Shown here piece after piece: positions 32,805 to 42,268 of a DNA stretch of 64,000 nucleotides. Source of the DNA: UBA1181 sp045600225 (GTDB lineage: Bacteria > Bacteroidota > Bacteroidia > Bacteroidales > Paludibacteraceae); the NCBI GenBank assembly GCA_045600225.1, contig JAZRXL010000027.1, positions 4,748 through 68,747 of the forward strand, given 5' to 3'. Every line of letters begins with the position of its first letter. The first letter of the stretch is position 1. Below the pieces are notes generated by a model that ran no database searches, was not told the origin of the DNA, and saw nothing but the letters and a program-made list of their open reading frames with translations. The position numbers and the translations under genes are program-made.

Positions 32805-34271
32805 CTAAGCACCCTCTTTTTTCAATTCAAACACGTGGTTTACGCAAGAAGGAATCTCTTCTCTCCTATGCGTAACATAAATCATTGTCTTACCTTCTTG
32901 TTTACAATACTTTTCTATTACTGATCTACACAATGATTTGTGCTTTATATCCAATCCATGCAAAGGTTCATCAAGTATAAGCAAATCTGGATTTTTCACC
33001 AATGTTCTCGCAAAAAGAACCATTCTTTGTTCTCCTCCAGACACCTTCAAGAACGATTTGTCCTTCAAATAATCGATACCCAACAATTTCATCCATTGAA
33101 AAGCAAGTTCCTCTTGTTCTGGAGAACAATTACGGAACAAGCCAATCGTATCAAAAAGACCTGAACTTACGATTTTCAAGCAAGACTGATTTTCTTGGAA
33201 ATACAGATGCATTTCTGACGAAATATACCCAATAGGTTTCTTTATGTCCCAGATACTTTCTCCTGTACCTCTTTTCTTGTCAAATATAGTGATATCCAAT
33301 GAATAAGCCTTGGGGTTATCTGCTGCCAACAAACTTAATAAAGTCGATTTCCCTGATCCATTCTTACCAAGCAAAGCCCACTTCTCTCCTCGTCTTATCT
33401 CCCAGCTTAAATCTTTATAGAGAGGATTCCCCTTGTAAGAGACACTCACATGATTCATCTTCAACACATATTCACAAGGACGAGTCACTTCTGGATCTCC
33501 AAAAGGAAGATTTTCTGGCAACAATTCCTCTACTGAAGACAATGTTTCATTCTGCTCCTCAACAAATTTTTCCAAAGACTCTTCCTCTCTATACTCCAAA
33601 TTCTCTGCTTTCAAAATATGGGTACTCACCTTTGGTATCTCATTAACAGCAGGGACCAAGAACATTAACTGTTGGAAAGAAGACAACTCCACAAAGAAAT
33701 CATCCAATTCCTTTCTTGTTGTCGCATCCAATCCTATAAAAGGATTATCGAATATGATCAATTTTGGCCTTTGTGCCAATGCCAACACTATCAATAAACG
33801 CCTCAGTTCTCCCGAAGAAAGCATTATCAAATGTTTGTGAGAAAGTGGTTCCAATCTAAGTTTCCCACACAACCACTGGACATATTCCGCATCAGGAAGA
33901 GAAGTTAAAAGCTCACTCACAGTAGGAGTGGTTTCATTTTCCAAAGCATGAAATCTTTGTTGATAATACAGATTCTTATAATCCGACAACAAATACGCAG
34001 ATTCGAAACTAACCTTACGAATAGTCTCAGTCGGGAATGTTTTTCCTGACTGTTTCTTATACTCATCCGTCCAAAACGGATAGGATATATCTCCCGATTT
34101 CACAGCATATTTGCCGGTAATGAAATCAGCCAACATTGTTTTACCCGAAGCATTAGGACCTACAACGCACCAATGTTCACCAACCTTTATTGTCCAATTA
34201 ATCGGTCTGGGGAAATCGTATCCAAAAATTCTTGGAAGAGCGTTTTGAACAGAGATAAGTATATCGTTCAT
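32805..34271 (-). CDS. tandem ABC ATPase (ModF/PhrA-like)
   Basis: 488 residues from ATG 34271. Two ABC nucleotide-binding domains: Walker A GPNASGKTML with signature LSSGELRRLLI and Walker B LIIFDNP in the first; Walker A GKNGSGKSTLL with signature VSGGEQRMVLFAR and LLILDEP in the second. There is no transmembrane region. Family members (ModF) are associated with molybdate uptake in E. coli, but no mod gene is nearby, so that role is uncertain. The first domain has Asn instead of the usual Glu after Walker B (FDNP), so it may not hydrolyse ATP well. It lies 63 bp downstream of smpB. Confidence 0.85.
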   Translation of the reverse strand: MNDILISVQNALPRIFGYDFPRPINWTIKVGEHWCVVGPNASGKTMLADFITGKYAVKSGDISYPFWTDEYKKQSGKTFPTETIRKVSFESAYLLSDYKNLYYQQRFHALENETTPTVSELLTSLPDAEYVQWLCGKLRLEPLSHKHLIMLSSGELRRLLIVLALAQRPKLIIFDNPFIGLDATTRKELDDFFVELSSFQQLMFLVPAVNEIPKVSTHILKAENLEYREEESLEKFVEEQNETLSSVEELLPENLPFGDPEVTRPCEYVLKMNHVSVSYKGNPLYKDLSWEIRRGEKWALLGKNGSGKSTLLSLLAADNPKAYSLDITIFDKKRGTGESIWDIKKPIGYISSEMHLYFQENQSCLKIVSSGLFDTIGLFRNCSPEQEELAFQWMKLLGIDYLKDKSFLKVSGGEQRMVLFARTLVKNPDLLILDEPLHGLDIKHKSLCRSVIEKYCKQEGKTMIYVTHRREEIPSCVNHVFELKKEGA

Positions 34272-34334
34272 AAATTTAGTTTTTTCCTTCAATTATTATC
34301 CTTCAAACTCACAACCACGAAAGCATGAACAAAC

Positions 34335-34793
34335 CTACCGTTTCATAAATCTATCCATCTGCCGTTTGTCGTCTTTTTCTTTCAACGATTCACGTTTATC
34401 GTATGCTTTCTTTCCCTTGGCTACAGCAATTTCAACCTTTGCGTAACCCTTCTCGTTTATGAAAAGTTTCGTGGGAACAATTGTAAAACCAGTATCTTTC
34501 GTTTGTCTACGAATCTTTTGCAACTCTCTTTTTGTCAACAAAAGTTTCCTGTCTCTTCTTGGCATATGATTGTTGTAGGTTCCGTAAAAATACTCCGATA
34601 TATTCATATTTTTCACCCACAATTCGTCGTCGTTAAAGAAGCAGAAAGTATCAACCAAACTAGCTTTCCCTAATCGTATTGACTTTATTTCCGTTCCAAC
34701 CAAAACGATACCAGCCTGGTAAGTATCAAGCAACTCGTAATCAAACGAAGCACGTTTGTTTCTGATTAGAATATCACTCTTTAATTTTTCCAT
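34335..34793 (-). CDS. smpB: SsrA-binding protein SmpB
   Basis: 152 residues. Binds tmRNA to rescue stalled ribosomes. Shows NKRASFDYELLDTYQAGIVLVGTEIKSIR, GTYNNHMPRRDRKLLLTKRE, and a Lys/Arg-rich C-terminal tail (KKAYDKRESLKEKDDKRQMDRF). 8 bp after the Yip1-type gene. Confidence 0.97.
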   Translation of the reverse strand: MEKLKSDILIRNKRASFDYELLDTYQAGIVLVGTEIKSIRLGKASLVDTFCFFNDDELWVKNMNISEYFYGTYNNHMPRRDRKLLLTKRELQKIRRQTKDTGFTIVPTKLFINEKGYAKVEIAVAKGKKAYDKRESLKEKDDKRQMDRFMKR

Positions 34794-34801
34794 AATATAA
34801 T

Positions 34802-35386
34802 CTAACTCATCAAATTCAACAATATCTTTTCAACCGCTATGGGGCATAAAAACATTAGCAAGAATGCCACCGCTGTAAAAATCCCCTTTTTGTTATCTTC
34901 GTTCATGGTTGGAAAAAATGAAGGAAGAGCGCACCATACAAGATACATCACATAAATGTTCAATATGGGCAAAAAGAAAAAAGAGGGAATAAACATCTGG
35001 ATCAGATTCAACATCCACATAGTGGAAGAACAAAAAACAACCAAAACGAAGCTTTCATAAAAGTTGTGTTCGTTGCCATCCCAAAATTTCGAATTAAGCA
35101 ATCTGCTCAACAAAAGTGTCGAAAAATAGACCCCTGCAAAAAGAGCAGAAAAAGAGACAACCAATCGTTTTGCCGAATAGCTCAAGAAGTCTGAGAAGTT
35201 TTGCATCGCAGCCCAATCAAATCGAATAAAACAATCGATCACAAACATAAGTAACACAAAAAGCAAGCAAGGGAAGAAAAAGTTTTTCCTTACAGAGGCA
35301 ACATCCTCATAATCTCGAAGGATGCTTTTCCACTCACCTTGAGGATTGCGAACCAAATTTAATATTCTAACAAATATCGACTTCAT
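34802..35386 (-). CDS. Yip1-domain membrane protein
   Basis: 194 residues. A cytosolic amphipathic N-terminus (RILNLVRNPQGEWKSILRD) precedes five or so hydrophobic segments, a layout of bacterial Yip1/DUF1282-like proteins. Function unknown. First gene of a Yip1-smpB-ABC operon, divergent from the PBP gene. Confidence 0.75.
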   Translation of the reverse strand: MKSIFVRILNLVRNPQGEWKSILRDYEDVASVRKNFFFPCLLFVLLMFVIDCFIRFDWAAMQNFSDFLSYSAKRLVVSFSALFAGVYFSTLLLSRLLNSKFWDGNEHNFYESFVLVVFCSSTMWMLNLIQMFIPSFFFLPILNIYVMYLVWCALPSFFPTMNEDNKKGIFTAVAFLLMFLCPIAVEKILLNLMS

Positions 35387-35406
35387 TTTTTACTCTTTTC
35401 AGTTAG

Positions 35407-35414
35407 CAAAAGTA
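35407..35414 (-). promoter_or_regulatory. -7 element for the Yip1-smpB-ABC operon
   Basis: TACTTTTG on the minus strand about 21 nt before the ATG. Confidence 0.5.
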
Positions 35415-35426
35415 CAATTATTTTCT

Positions 35427-35434
35427 TACTTTTG
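35427..35434 (+). promoter_or_regulatory. -7 element for the PBP1A operon
   Basis: TACTTTTG about 24 nt before the ATG; divergent pair with the element at 35407-35414. Confidence 0.5.
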
Positions 35435-35458
35435 TTCGATATTTAAAATCTTTAAGAA

Positions 35459-37852
35459 ATGGAGAAAAAAAGCAGATTAAGTTTGGGAATAAAAATATTA
35501 ATTGCAGCATGGATTTTATTTTTCATTGGGGTCTTATCCGTCTTTGCTATTTTTAAACTTATCAGCGATGGAAAAATCGGATATCTTCCACCTGTTGAAG
35601 AGTTACAAAATCCAAAGAACAAATATGCTTCAGAAATATACTCGTGCGACATGAAGATTCTCGGCAGATATTTCAAGGAGAAAGAGAACCGAGTATACAC
35701 TCCATATCAAGACCTATCACCTCACTTGATTAATGCACTAATATCCACAGAAGATGCCAGATACTACGACCATTCAGGTATAGATGGAAGAGCTTTGTTC
35801 CGCGTTGGAGTCAAAACAATCGCAATGGGGCAAGACAAAGGAGGAGGAAGTACCATCACCCAACAGCTAGCTAAACTTCTTTTTACAGAGGAGAGAGCAA
35901 AGGACAAGATGGAGCGAGCAAAACAAAAGTTGACAGAATGGGTTATTGCGGTAAAGTTGGAGAAACTTTACACCAAAGAAGAGATTATAACCATGTATTT
36001 CAATAAATTCGACTGGGTAAACAATGCAGTCGGAATAAAATCGGCAGCTCAAATCTATTTTAACAAGACTCCTATGGATTTGAACATAGAGGAGGCGGCC
36101 ATGTTAGTTGGAATGTTTCAAAATCCAGCGAAATACAATCCAAACAATGAGAACAAGAGACCTGCATGTAAGGAAAGAAGAAATGTCGTTCTTTCTCAAA
36201 TGTGCAGCAAGGGACTTATAACAAAAGCAGAGTGTGACTCTCTCTCTGCACTTGACATCAAACTGAACTTTCAAAAGGTTGACCACAAATTGGGACTAGC
36301 ACCCTATTTCCGCGAACACCTCAGAATGTTGATGAATCATAGCAAACCAGATCCTAAGAACTATCCGAAATGGATGAAGGAGAAATACAGCGAAGACTCT
36401 CTAGCATGGGAACAAGATCCTCTATACGGATGGTGCAACAAGAATTTGAAGCCAGATGGAACTCCTTACAATCTTTATACCGATGGGCTAAAGATTTACA
36501 CCACTGTCGACTCTCGTATGCAACAATACGCAGAAGAGGCTGTCAAGGAGTATTTGGGTGGTTATCTACAACCTATTTTCTTCAAAGAAAACGATTTGAG
36601 GAAAAACAAGAAAGCACCTTTTTCAACAACCTCTACCCAAGCTCAAGTAGACTCCATCATGGCAAAATCTATGAGGATGAGCGACCGTTATTATTGGTTA
36701 AAAAGATCAGGAAAGAGCGAAAAAGAGATCAAGGAGATATTCGACACACCTACGCAAGTTACCATATTTGATTGGGAGAAAGGAAGTAAAGACACTGTTT
36801 TAACCCCTTACGACTCTATCAGATACCAGAAAGCATTCTTGCGTTCAGGTATGATGTCTATCAATCCATTCAACGGACAAGTTAAAGCATATGTGGGAGG
36901 GCCTGATTTCAACTTTTTCCAATATGATATGGTTTGTACAGGTAGACGTCAAGTAGGTTCTACAATCAAACCTTTCCTTTACACTTTGGCTATGATTGAC
37001 GGTATGGATCCTTGCACCATGGTTCCTAACGTTCAGCCTCACTATGTAGACCAATACTCAGGTCAAGTTTGGGAACCTAAGAACGTACCTTATGGAGAAG
37101 AAGGCAAGAGAGAAATAGGCAAAATGATCACATTGAAGAGAGGTTTGCAAACATCAAACAACTGGATCTCCGCGCATTTGGTCCTACAAATAGGTGCAGG
37201 AAGATTTGCAAACTTCCTAAACAACTCTCTCGACTTGAAAAGTCATGTAGAACCCGTACCACCTATCTGCCTAGGTGCAATGGATGTTTCAATCAGTGAA
37301 ATGGTTTCTGCTTACACCGCTTTTGCAAATAAAGGTATCAAAGCATCCCCTCTTTTCGTAACCCGAATAGAAGACAACAACGGGAATGTCATTGCAACTT
37401 TCGTTCCTAGGATGAAAGAGGTATACAACGAAGAGACCGCATCTAAGATGATATCCTTGTTACAAGGGGTAATCAACGGAGGTACTGGTTTAAGATTGAG
37501 GACAAAGAGATACGATTATAGTTTAGGATGGGAAACACCTATAGCAGGAAAGACAGGTACCACACAAAACAACTCAGATGGTTGGTTTATGGGATTCGTT
37601 CCAAGTTTGGTGACCGGAGTTTGGGTTGGTGGAGAAGACCGTGACATCCACTTCGATAACATTAGAAACGGACAAGGTTCTGCTTCCGCCCTTCCTATAT
37701 GGGGTATCTTCATGAATAAAGTTTACAACGATTCAACACTAGGATATTCAAGAACTGAGCAATTCGTCACTACACAAAAATACGATTGTTCTTCAAAGGA
37801 TGACCAACCTATTGTTGGAGAAGAAGCAGATGAACTAATCCTACTTGATTAA
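35459..37852 (+). CDS. class A penicillin-binding protein (PBP1A-type)
   Basis: 797 residues, bifunctional peptidoglycan synthase. N-terminal membrane anchor (LIAAWILFFIGVLSVFAIF); GT51 glycosyltransferase with catalytic Glu in STEDARYYDHSG and GGSTITQQLAKLL; transpeptidase with active-site Ser in GSTIKP (SxxK), SNNW (SxN) and GKTGTTQN (KTG). It lacks a large cytoplasmic extension. The three genes after it are closely spaced on the same strand. Confidence 0.96.
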   Translation: MEKKSRLSLGIKILIAAWILFFIGVLSVFAIFKLISDGKIGYLPPVEELQNPKNKYASEIYSCDMKILGRYFKEKENRVYTPYQDLSPHLINALISTEDARYYDHSGIDGRALFRVGVKTIAMGQDKGGGSTITQQLAKLLFTEERAKDKMERAKQKLTEWVIAVKLEKLYTKEEIITMYFNKFDWVNNAVGIKSAAQIYFNKTPMDLNIEEAAMLVGMFQNPAKYNPNNENKRPACKERRNVVLSQMCSKGLITKAECDSLSALDIKLNFQKVDHKLGLAPYFREHLRMLMNHSKPDPKNYPKWMKEKYSEDSLAWEQDPLYGWCNKNLKPDGTPYNLYTDGLKIYTTVDSRMQQYAEEAVKEYLGGYLQPIFFKENDLRKNKKAPFSTTSTQAQVDSIMAKSMRMSDRYYWLKRSGKSEKEIKEIFDTPTQVTIFDWEKGSKDTVLTPYDSIRYQKAFLRSGMMSINPFNGQVKAYVGGPDFNFFQYDMVCTGRRQVGSTIKPFLYTLAMIDGMDPCTMVPNVQPHYVDQYSGQVWEPKNVPYGEEGKREIGKMITLKRGLQTSNNWISAHLVLQIGAGRFANFLNNSLDLKSHVEPVPPICLGAMDVSISEMVSAYTAFANKGIKASPLFVTRIEDNNGNVIATFVPRMKEVYNEETASKMISLLQGVINGGTGLRLRTKRYDYSLGWETPIAGKTGTTQNNSDGWFMGFVPSLVTGVWVGGEDRDIHFDNIRNGQGSASALPIWGIFMNKVYNDSTLGYSRTEQFVTTQKYDCSSKDDQPIVGEEADELILLD

Positions 37853-37864
37853 AGCACAAACGAA

Positions 37865-39136
37865 ATGAATATCAGAGAAAGAGTACTAAATAATTTGGGA
37901 GTTTTAGGGCAATGGAGCAAATTGGCCCATGGTTACTTCATGTTTCCTAAATTAGAAGGAGAGATTGGTCCTCACATGAAATTCAGAGGGAAAAATGTTC
38001 TCAACTGGAGTATGAATAACTATTACGGATTGGCAAACAATCCTGACATAAAGAAACAAGAAGCAGAATTGGCAACCCAATACGGATTCTCTGCACCTCT
38101 TGGCTCTCGATTGATGACAGGTCAAACCTCCATCCACGAAGCATTAGAGAGTAAAATCTCGGAATTTGTCAAAATGGAGGATTGTTTCGTTCTCAACTCA
38201 TTCTATCAAGGAATGATTTCCATCATAGATTCACTTTGCAGTAAGAATGACACTGTCGTGTATAGTTACGACGTTCATTCAAGTATACAAGATGGAATTA
38301 GACTTCACTCGAATCGTCGTTTCATTTATTACAAAAACGACATTGAAGCAATCGAAGAACAGGTACAAAAGGCATGTGAGGCAGCCAAAGAAAAAGACGG
38401 AGGCGTTTTGTTCGTTACAGAAGGTGTAATCGGTGTCACCGGCGAACTGGCTCCTCTAGATAAGATTGTTGCCTTAAAAGAAAAATACGGATTCCTTCTT
38501 ATCGTAGAAGACGCTCATGGATTTGGAACTGTCGGTCCAAATAGAATTGGAGCTGCAGACTATTTTGGAGTGCAAGACAAAGTAGACCTTATGGTGGGAA
38601 CTTTTGGTAAGGCCATGTGCATCACCGGAGGCTTCGTTGCAGGAAACGAAGAGTTGATCAATTACCTTCGCTACAACATGAGATCACAAACGTTTTCCGA
38701 AGCTTTGCCTTCTGCAATAACAGCAAGTGCCATCAACCGCTTAGACTACATCATCAACCATCCTGAGCAACTAAAGAAGCTCAATACCATTACAGAGGCT
38801 TTACAAAAAGGACTTAGAAAGGCAGGATTGAACATAGGCAACACCAACTCTCCTGTCACTCCTGTCTATATGCAGATGGAGAACATTCAAGAAGCCGTGC
38901 ATATGATGATGGATCTAAGAGAAAACTTTGGTATTTTCTGCGTGAACATTCTATATCCATACATAGAAGAGGGCCAAGTCATGATACGCTTGATTCCAAC
39001 ACCATTGCATACAATGGATGATGTCAATCACACTATTGAGGCTCTATCCAAAATAGCAGAAAACACAAAAGCAGGAAAGTACAGAGATAATAACCCTATT
39101 GCCCCAAACAATCAATCTGACGAGCATGAAGAGTAA
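37865..39136 (+). CDS. alpha-oxoamine-synthase-type PLP enzyme (substrate unknown)
   Basis: 423 residues. Fold-type I PLP enzyme: VLNWSMNNYYGLANNPDI, the PLP Asp/His in VEDAHGFGTVG and the Schiff-base Lys in GTFGKAMCITGG. This is the pattern of the AONS family (serine palmitoyltransferase, 2-amino-3-ketobutyrate CoA ligase, BioF). The sequence does not resemble the classical Bacteroides serine palmitoyltransferase N-terminus, and no bio or thr genes are adjacent. The enzyme should condense an amino acid with an acyl-CoA or acyl-ACP; product unknown. 12 bp after the PBP gene; overlaps the deaminase gene by 11 bp. Confidence 0.85.
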   Translation: MNIRERVLNNLGVLGQWSKLAHGYFMFPKLEGEIGPHMKFRGKNVLNWSMNNYYGLANNPDIKKQEAELATQYGFSAPLGSRLMTGQTSIHEALESKISEFVKMEDCFVLNSFYQGMISIIDSLCSKNDTVVYSYDVHSSIQDGIRLHSNRRFIYYKNDIEAIEEQVQKACEAAKEKDGGVLFVTEGVIGVTGELAPLDKIVALKEKYGFLLIVEDAHGFGTVGPNRIGAADYFGVQDKVDLMVGTFGKAMCITGGFVAGNEELINYLRYNMRSQTFSEALPSAITASAINRLDYIINHPEQLKKLNTITEALQKGLRKAGLNIGNTNSPVTPVYMQMENIQEAVHMMMDLRENFGIFCVNILYPYIEEGQVMIRLIPTPLHTMDDVNHTIEALSKIAENTKAGKYRDNNPIAPNNQSDEHEE

Positions 39137-39596
39137 AGAATATTACATGAAAAAAGCCATAGAGATCTCCAAGAAAAGTGTTCAAAACGGAGGAGGACCT
39201 TTTGGTGCAGTCATTGTAAAAGATGGTAAAATAATTGCCAGTTCTAATAACAAGGTAACCATCAACAATGACCCAACAGCACATGCTGAAGTGATGGCAA
39301 TAAGGAAGGCTTGTAAAAAGTTGAAGACATTCGATTTATCTGGATGTGAATTGTATGCTTCATGTGAACCTTGTCCTATGTGTCTTTCTTCAATGTATTG
39401 GGCTCACATAGAGCGTTACTACTATGCCAACCAGAAAGAAGATGCCAAGAGAATTGGATTCGACGACAACTTCATATATGACGAATTGGACAAAAAACCT
39501 GAGGATAGATTTATCCCTCGCGAGCAGATAATGCACGAAGAAGCACTTACCGCATTCAAAATGTGGGAGGAAAAAAGCGACAAGACCGAATATTAA
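39126..39596 (+). CDS. nucleoside deaminase (guanine deaminase-like)
   Basis: 156 residues. Zinc cytidine-deaminase fold: HAEVMAIRKAC (HAE) and CEPCPMCLS (PCxxC) with C-terminal segment QKEDAKRIGFDDNFIYDEL resembling bacterial guanine deaminases (GuaD) more than tRNA adenosine deaminase. ATG 39126 overlaps the previous gene and gives MKSKEYYMKKAIEISKKS; the longer frame adds nine residues. Confidence 0.88.
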   Translation: MKSKEYYMKKAIEISKKSVQNGGGPFGAVIVKDGKIIASSNNKVTINNDPTAHAEVMAIRKACKKLKTFDLSGCELYASCEPCPMCLSSMYWAHIERYYYANQKEDAKRIGFDDNFIYDELDKKPEDRFIPREQIMHEEALTAFKMWEEKSDKTEY

Positions 39597-39630
39597 AAAA
39601 CAGATTATTCTCTTCTCAATACAGATTTTA

Positions 39631-41580
39631 ATGAAAAATTATGGTTTTTTCCGCGTAGCATCAGCGGTTCCTAATGTAAAAGTAGCAGACTGCATTTCAA
39701 ATGGAGAATTCATTCTTTCTATGATGAAAGATGCAGAGGGAAAAGGAATCAGCATAATCTGTTTCCCTGAGTTGTGCATAACAGGCTATACATGCCAAGA
39801 TTTATTCCTACAAACTCCATTAATCTCTGGTGCAGAGAAATCCGTTGCAACTCTTTGTGAAGAATCAAAGAATTTAAATATCACAGCAATTATTGGAGTT
39901 CCCATAAGATTTAATGGGAGTCTATACAATTGCGCCCTCTCTATTCATAAAGGGAAAATATTAGGTATTGTACCAAAAATCTACTTGCCTAACTACAAAG
40001 AGTTTTACGAGAAAAGATGGTTCTCAAACGGAGATTATCTATCAGACCAAACAATCAGCTATGCAAACCAAGATTGCATTCCATTTTCATCAAAATTGGT
40101 ATTCTCTTGTAATAACGGAGAAGATTGCGTAAAATACGGAATTGAGATTTGCGAGGATGTTTGGGCTCCAATTCCTCCAAGTAGCCACATAACCTTGGAT
40201 GGAGCAGAGATTATTTTCAATCTTTCTGCCAGCAACGATCTGATTGGGAAGCATAATTACTTACGTTCCATCCTTGCCCAACAATCGGCAAGGACAATCA
40301 GTGCTTATATCTACTCTTCCTGCGGATATGGAGAATCATCACAAGATGTTGTATTTGGAGGGAATGCTCTCATCTACGAAAATGGATCATTATTATCAGC
40401 CAACCAACGTTTCTCAATGGAACCTCAAGTGGCAATGGCAGACATTGATATTGAATCAATTAGGAATGAGCGTTGTTCAAACACTACATTTGCCAAAAGC
40501 ACTCAAGATTATAACGAAGATATCTGCGAGGTGACTTATTCTCAAAACATCGCCTCCATTTCTAAAATAAGCAGAGAGGTCAACCCTGCCCCATTTGTAC
40601 CAAGCGACCAGGAGGAGATGCGAACTCGTTGCGAGGAGATTATCTCCATCCAAAGCCTTGGGCTGGCACGTCGCATAGCTCAAGTAAATGCGAAAAGCGT
40701 AGTTGTGGGAGTATCAGGAGGATTAGACTCAACCCTAGCTCTGCTCGTTGGAACAAAAGCAATGGATCTGCTCGGTCGTAGTAGGAAAGACATCATTGGA
40801 ATTACAATGCCTTGTTTCGGGACTACACAAAGAACCAAAAACAATTCCCTTGCTTTGATGGATCAACTCGGCATCACATCCGAGACCATAGACATAAAGG
40901 ATGCAGTGAACCAACATTTCCAAGACATCGGACAAGATCCAAACAACCACGATGTGACATACGAGAATTGCCAAGCAAGAGAACGAACTCAAGTTCTAAT
41001 GGACTATGCTGGAAGAACATCTGGTTTTGTACTTGGAACTGGAGACCTTTCCGAATTAGCATTGGGTTGGTGTACATACAATGCAGACCATATGAGCATG
41101 TATAATGTGAATGTGTCCATTCCTAAAACATTGGTAAAATATTTAGTGCGCTATTTTAGTGCAGCTCCAGGATACGAGAAAAGCTCAAAAACACTTCTTG
41201 ATGTATTAGATACACCAGTAAGTCCTGAGCTGCTTCCACCAACTGCAGACGGTAAGATTTCTCAAATCACAGAAGACAATGTAGGTCCTTACGAACTACA
41301 CGACTTCTTCTTATACAACTTTATGCGTAAAGGATTTGGCCCAAAAAAAATCTATTGGTTGGCCACCCAAGCGACTTTCTCCACCAACTACAGCAAAGAA
41401 ACGATAAAGAAATGGCTGACAACATTCTTCAAGAGATTCTTTACCCAACAGTTCAAACGTAGTTGTTTACCTGATGGTCCGAAGGTAGGTTCTGTATCTT
41501 TGAGTCCACGAGGCGATTGGAGAATGCCTTCTGATGCAACATACCGAATGTATGTAAAAGAGTGCGAGGAAATCGAATAA
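39631..41580 (+). CDS. nadE: glutamine-dependent NAD(+) synthase
   Basis: 649 residues. N-terminal nitrilase-like glutaminase domain (Glu in ICFPELCITG, Lys near PKIYLPNYKEFYEKRWF, Cys in YGIEICEDVWAP) and C-terminal ATP-pyrophosphatase (GVSGGLDSTLALL near residue 365, GTGDLSELALGWCTYNADHM). Amidates nicotinate adenine dinucleotide, the last NAD step, complementing nadD elsewhere in the window. Typical length for the glutaminase-fused form. Confidence 0.97.
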   Translation: MKNYGFFRVASAVPNVKVADCISNGEFILSMMKDAEGKGISIICFPELCITGYTCQDLFLQTPLISGAEKSVATLCEESKNLNITAIIGVPIRFNGSLYNCALSIHKGKILGIVPKIYLPNYKEFYEKRWFSNGDYLSDQTISYANQDCIPFSSKLVFSCNNGEDCVKYGIEICEDVWAPIPPSSHITLDGAEIIFNLSASNDLIGKHNYLRSILAQQSARTISAYIYSSCGYGESSQDVVFGGNALIYENGSLLSANQRFSMEPQVAMADIDIESIRNERCSNTTFAKSTQDYNEDICEVTYSQNIASISKISREVNPAPFVPSDQEEMRTRCEEIISIQSLGLARRIAQVNAKSVVVGVSGGLDSTLALLVGTKAMDLLGRSRKDIIGITMPCFGTTQRTKNNSLALMDQLGITSETIDIKDAVNQHFQDIGQDPNNHDVTYENCQARERTQVLMDYAGRTSGFVLGTGDLSELALGWCTYNADHMSMYNVNVSIPKTLVKYLVRYFSAAPGYEKSSKTLLDVLDTPVSPELLPPTADGKISQITEDNVGPYELHDFFLYNFMRKGFGPKKIYWLATQATFSTNYSKETIKKWLTTFFKRFFTQQFKRSCLPDGPKVGSVSLSPRGDWRMPSDATYRMYVKECEEIE

Positions 41581-41608
41581 CCCGGCAATCAAGGTATTTA
41601 TACATAAC

Positions 41609-41637
41609 AAAAAAGGTGGATTAAATCCACCTTTTTT
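41609..41637. terminator. terminator between nadE and lemA
   Basis: Perfect stem aaaaaaggtggatt / aatccacctttttt around one base; it lies between convergent genes. Confidence 0.8.
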
Positions 41638-41655
41638 TGTTATATAAAGTAAAAT

Positions 41656-42237
41656 TTAGAATTGTACTTTTGGAGCTTTCTCTGCGCCCTCTTCTGCCTC
41701 GAAATATGGGTGTTTTTCCAATCCTGCAAAAGAAGCGATAAAATTGTTAGGGAAACGACGGATTGCAGCATTAAACTCTTTTGCTACATCATTATATCTT
41801 TTTCTTGCAACAGCAATACGATTCTCGGTACCTTCCAATTGTGACTGTAGTTCCAAGAAGTTTTGGTTTGCCTTCAAATCCGGATAACTTTCAGCCACAG
41901 CCAACAACTTACCCAATGCACCAGAAACGCCACTCTGTGCTTTTTGATACTCTGCCAACTGTTCTGGAGTTACATTGCTTGGATCTATTGTTATAGACGT
42001 TGCCTTTGCTCTTGCTTCGATAACCTCCTTCAATGTCTCCGACTCATGTTTTGCATACCCTTTTACAGTCTCTACCAAATTAGGAATAAGGTCTGCTCTT
42101 CTTTGGTAACAAGCCTCAACGTTTTGCCATTCAGCAGTTACTCTCTCATCATCTGAAACTAAACCATTGTATGCTCCCACTCCCCATAGAGCCAAACATA
42201 CCAAAACTACTACCGTAATAACACCTGTCTTTGTCAT
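41656..42237 (-). CDS. LemA family protein
   Basis: 193 residues. One N-terminal transmembrane helix (GVITVVVLVCLALWGVGAYNG), then the coiled-coil LemA domain (NVEACYQRRADLIPNLVETVKGYAKHE, YPDLKANQNFLELQSQLEGTENRIAVARKRYND). Family function is not settled. It is co-directional with the TPM gene 31 bp away, a pairing seen widely. Confidence 0.95.
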   Translation of the reverse strand: MTKTGVITVVVLVCLALWGVGAYNGLVSDDERVTAEWQNVEACYQRRADLIPNLVETVKGYAKHESETLKEVIEARAKATSITIDPSNVTPEQLAEYQKAQSGVSGALGKLLAVAESYPDLKANQNFLELQSQLEGTENRIAVARKRYNDVAKEFNAAIRRFPNNFIASFAGLEKHPYFEAEEGAEKAPKVQF

Positions 42238-42268
42238 AACTTATCTGATTTTTATGTTAATATTTCCT

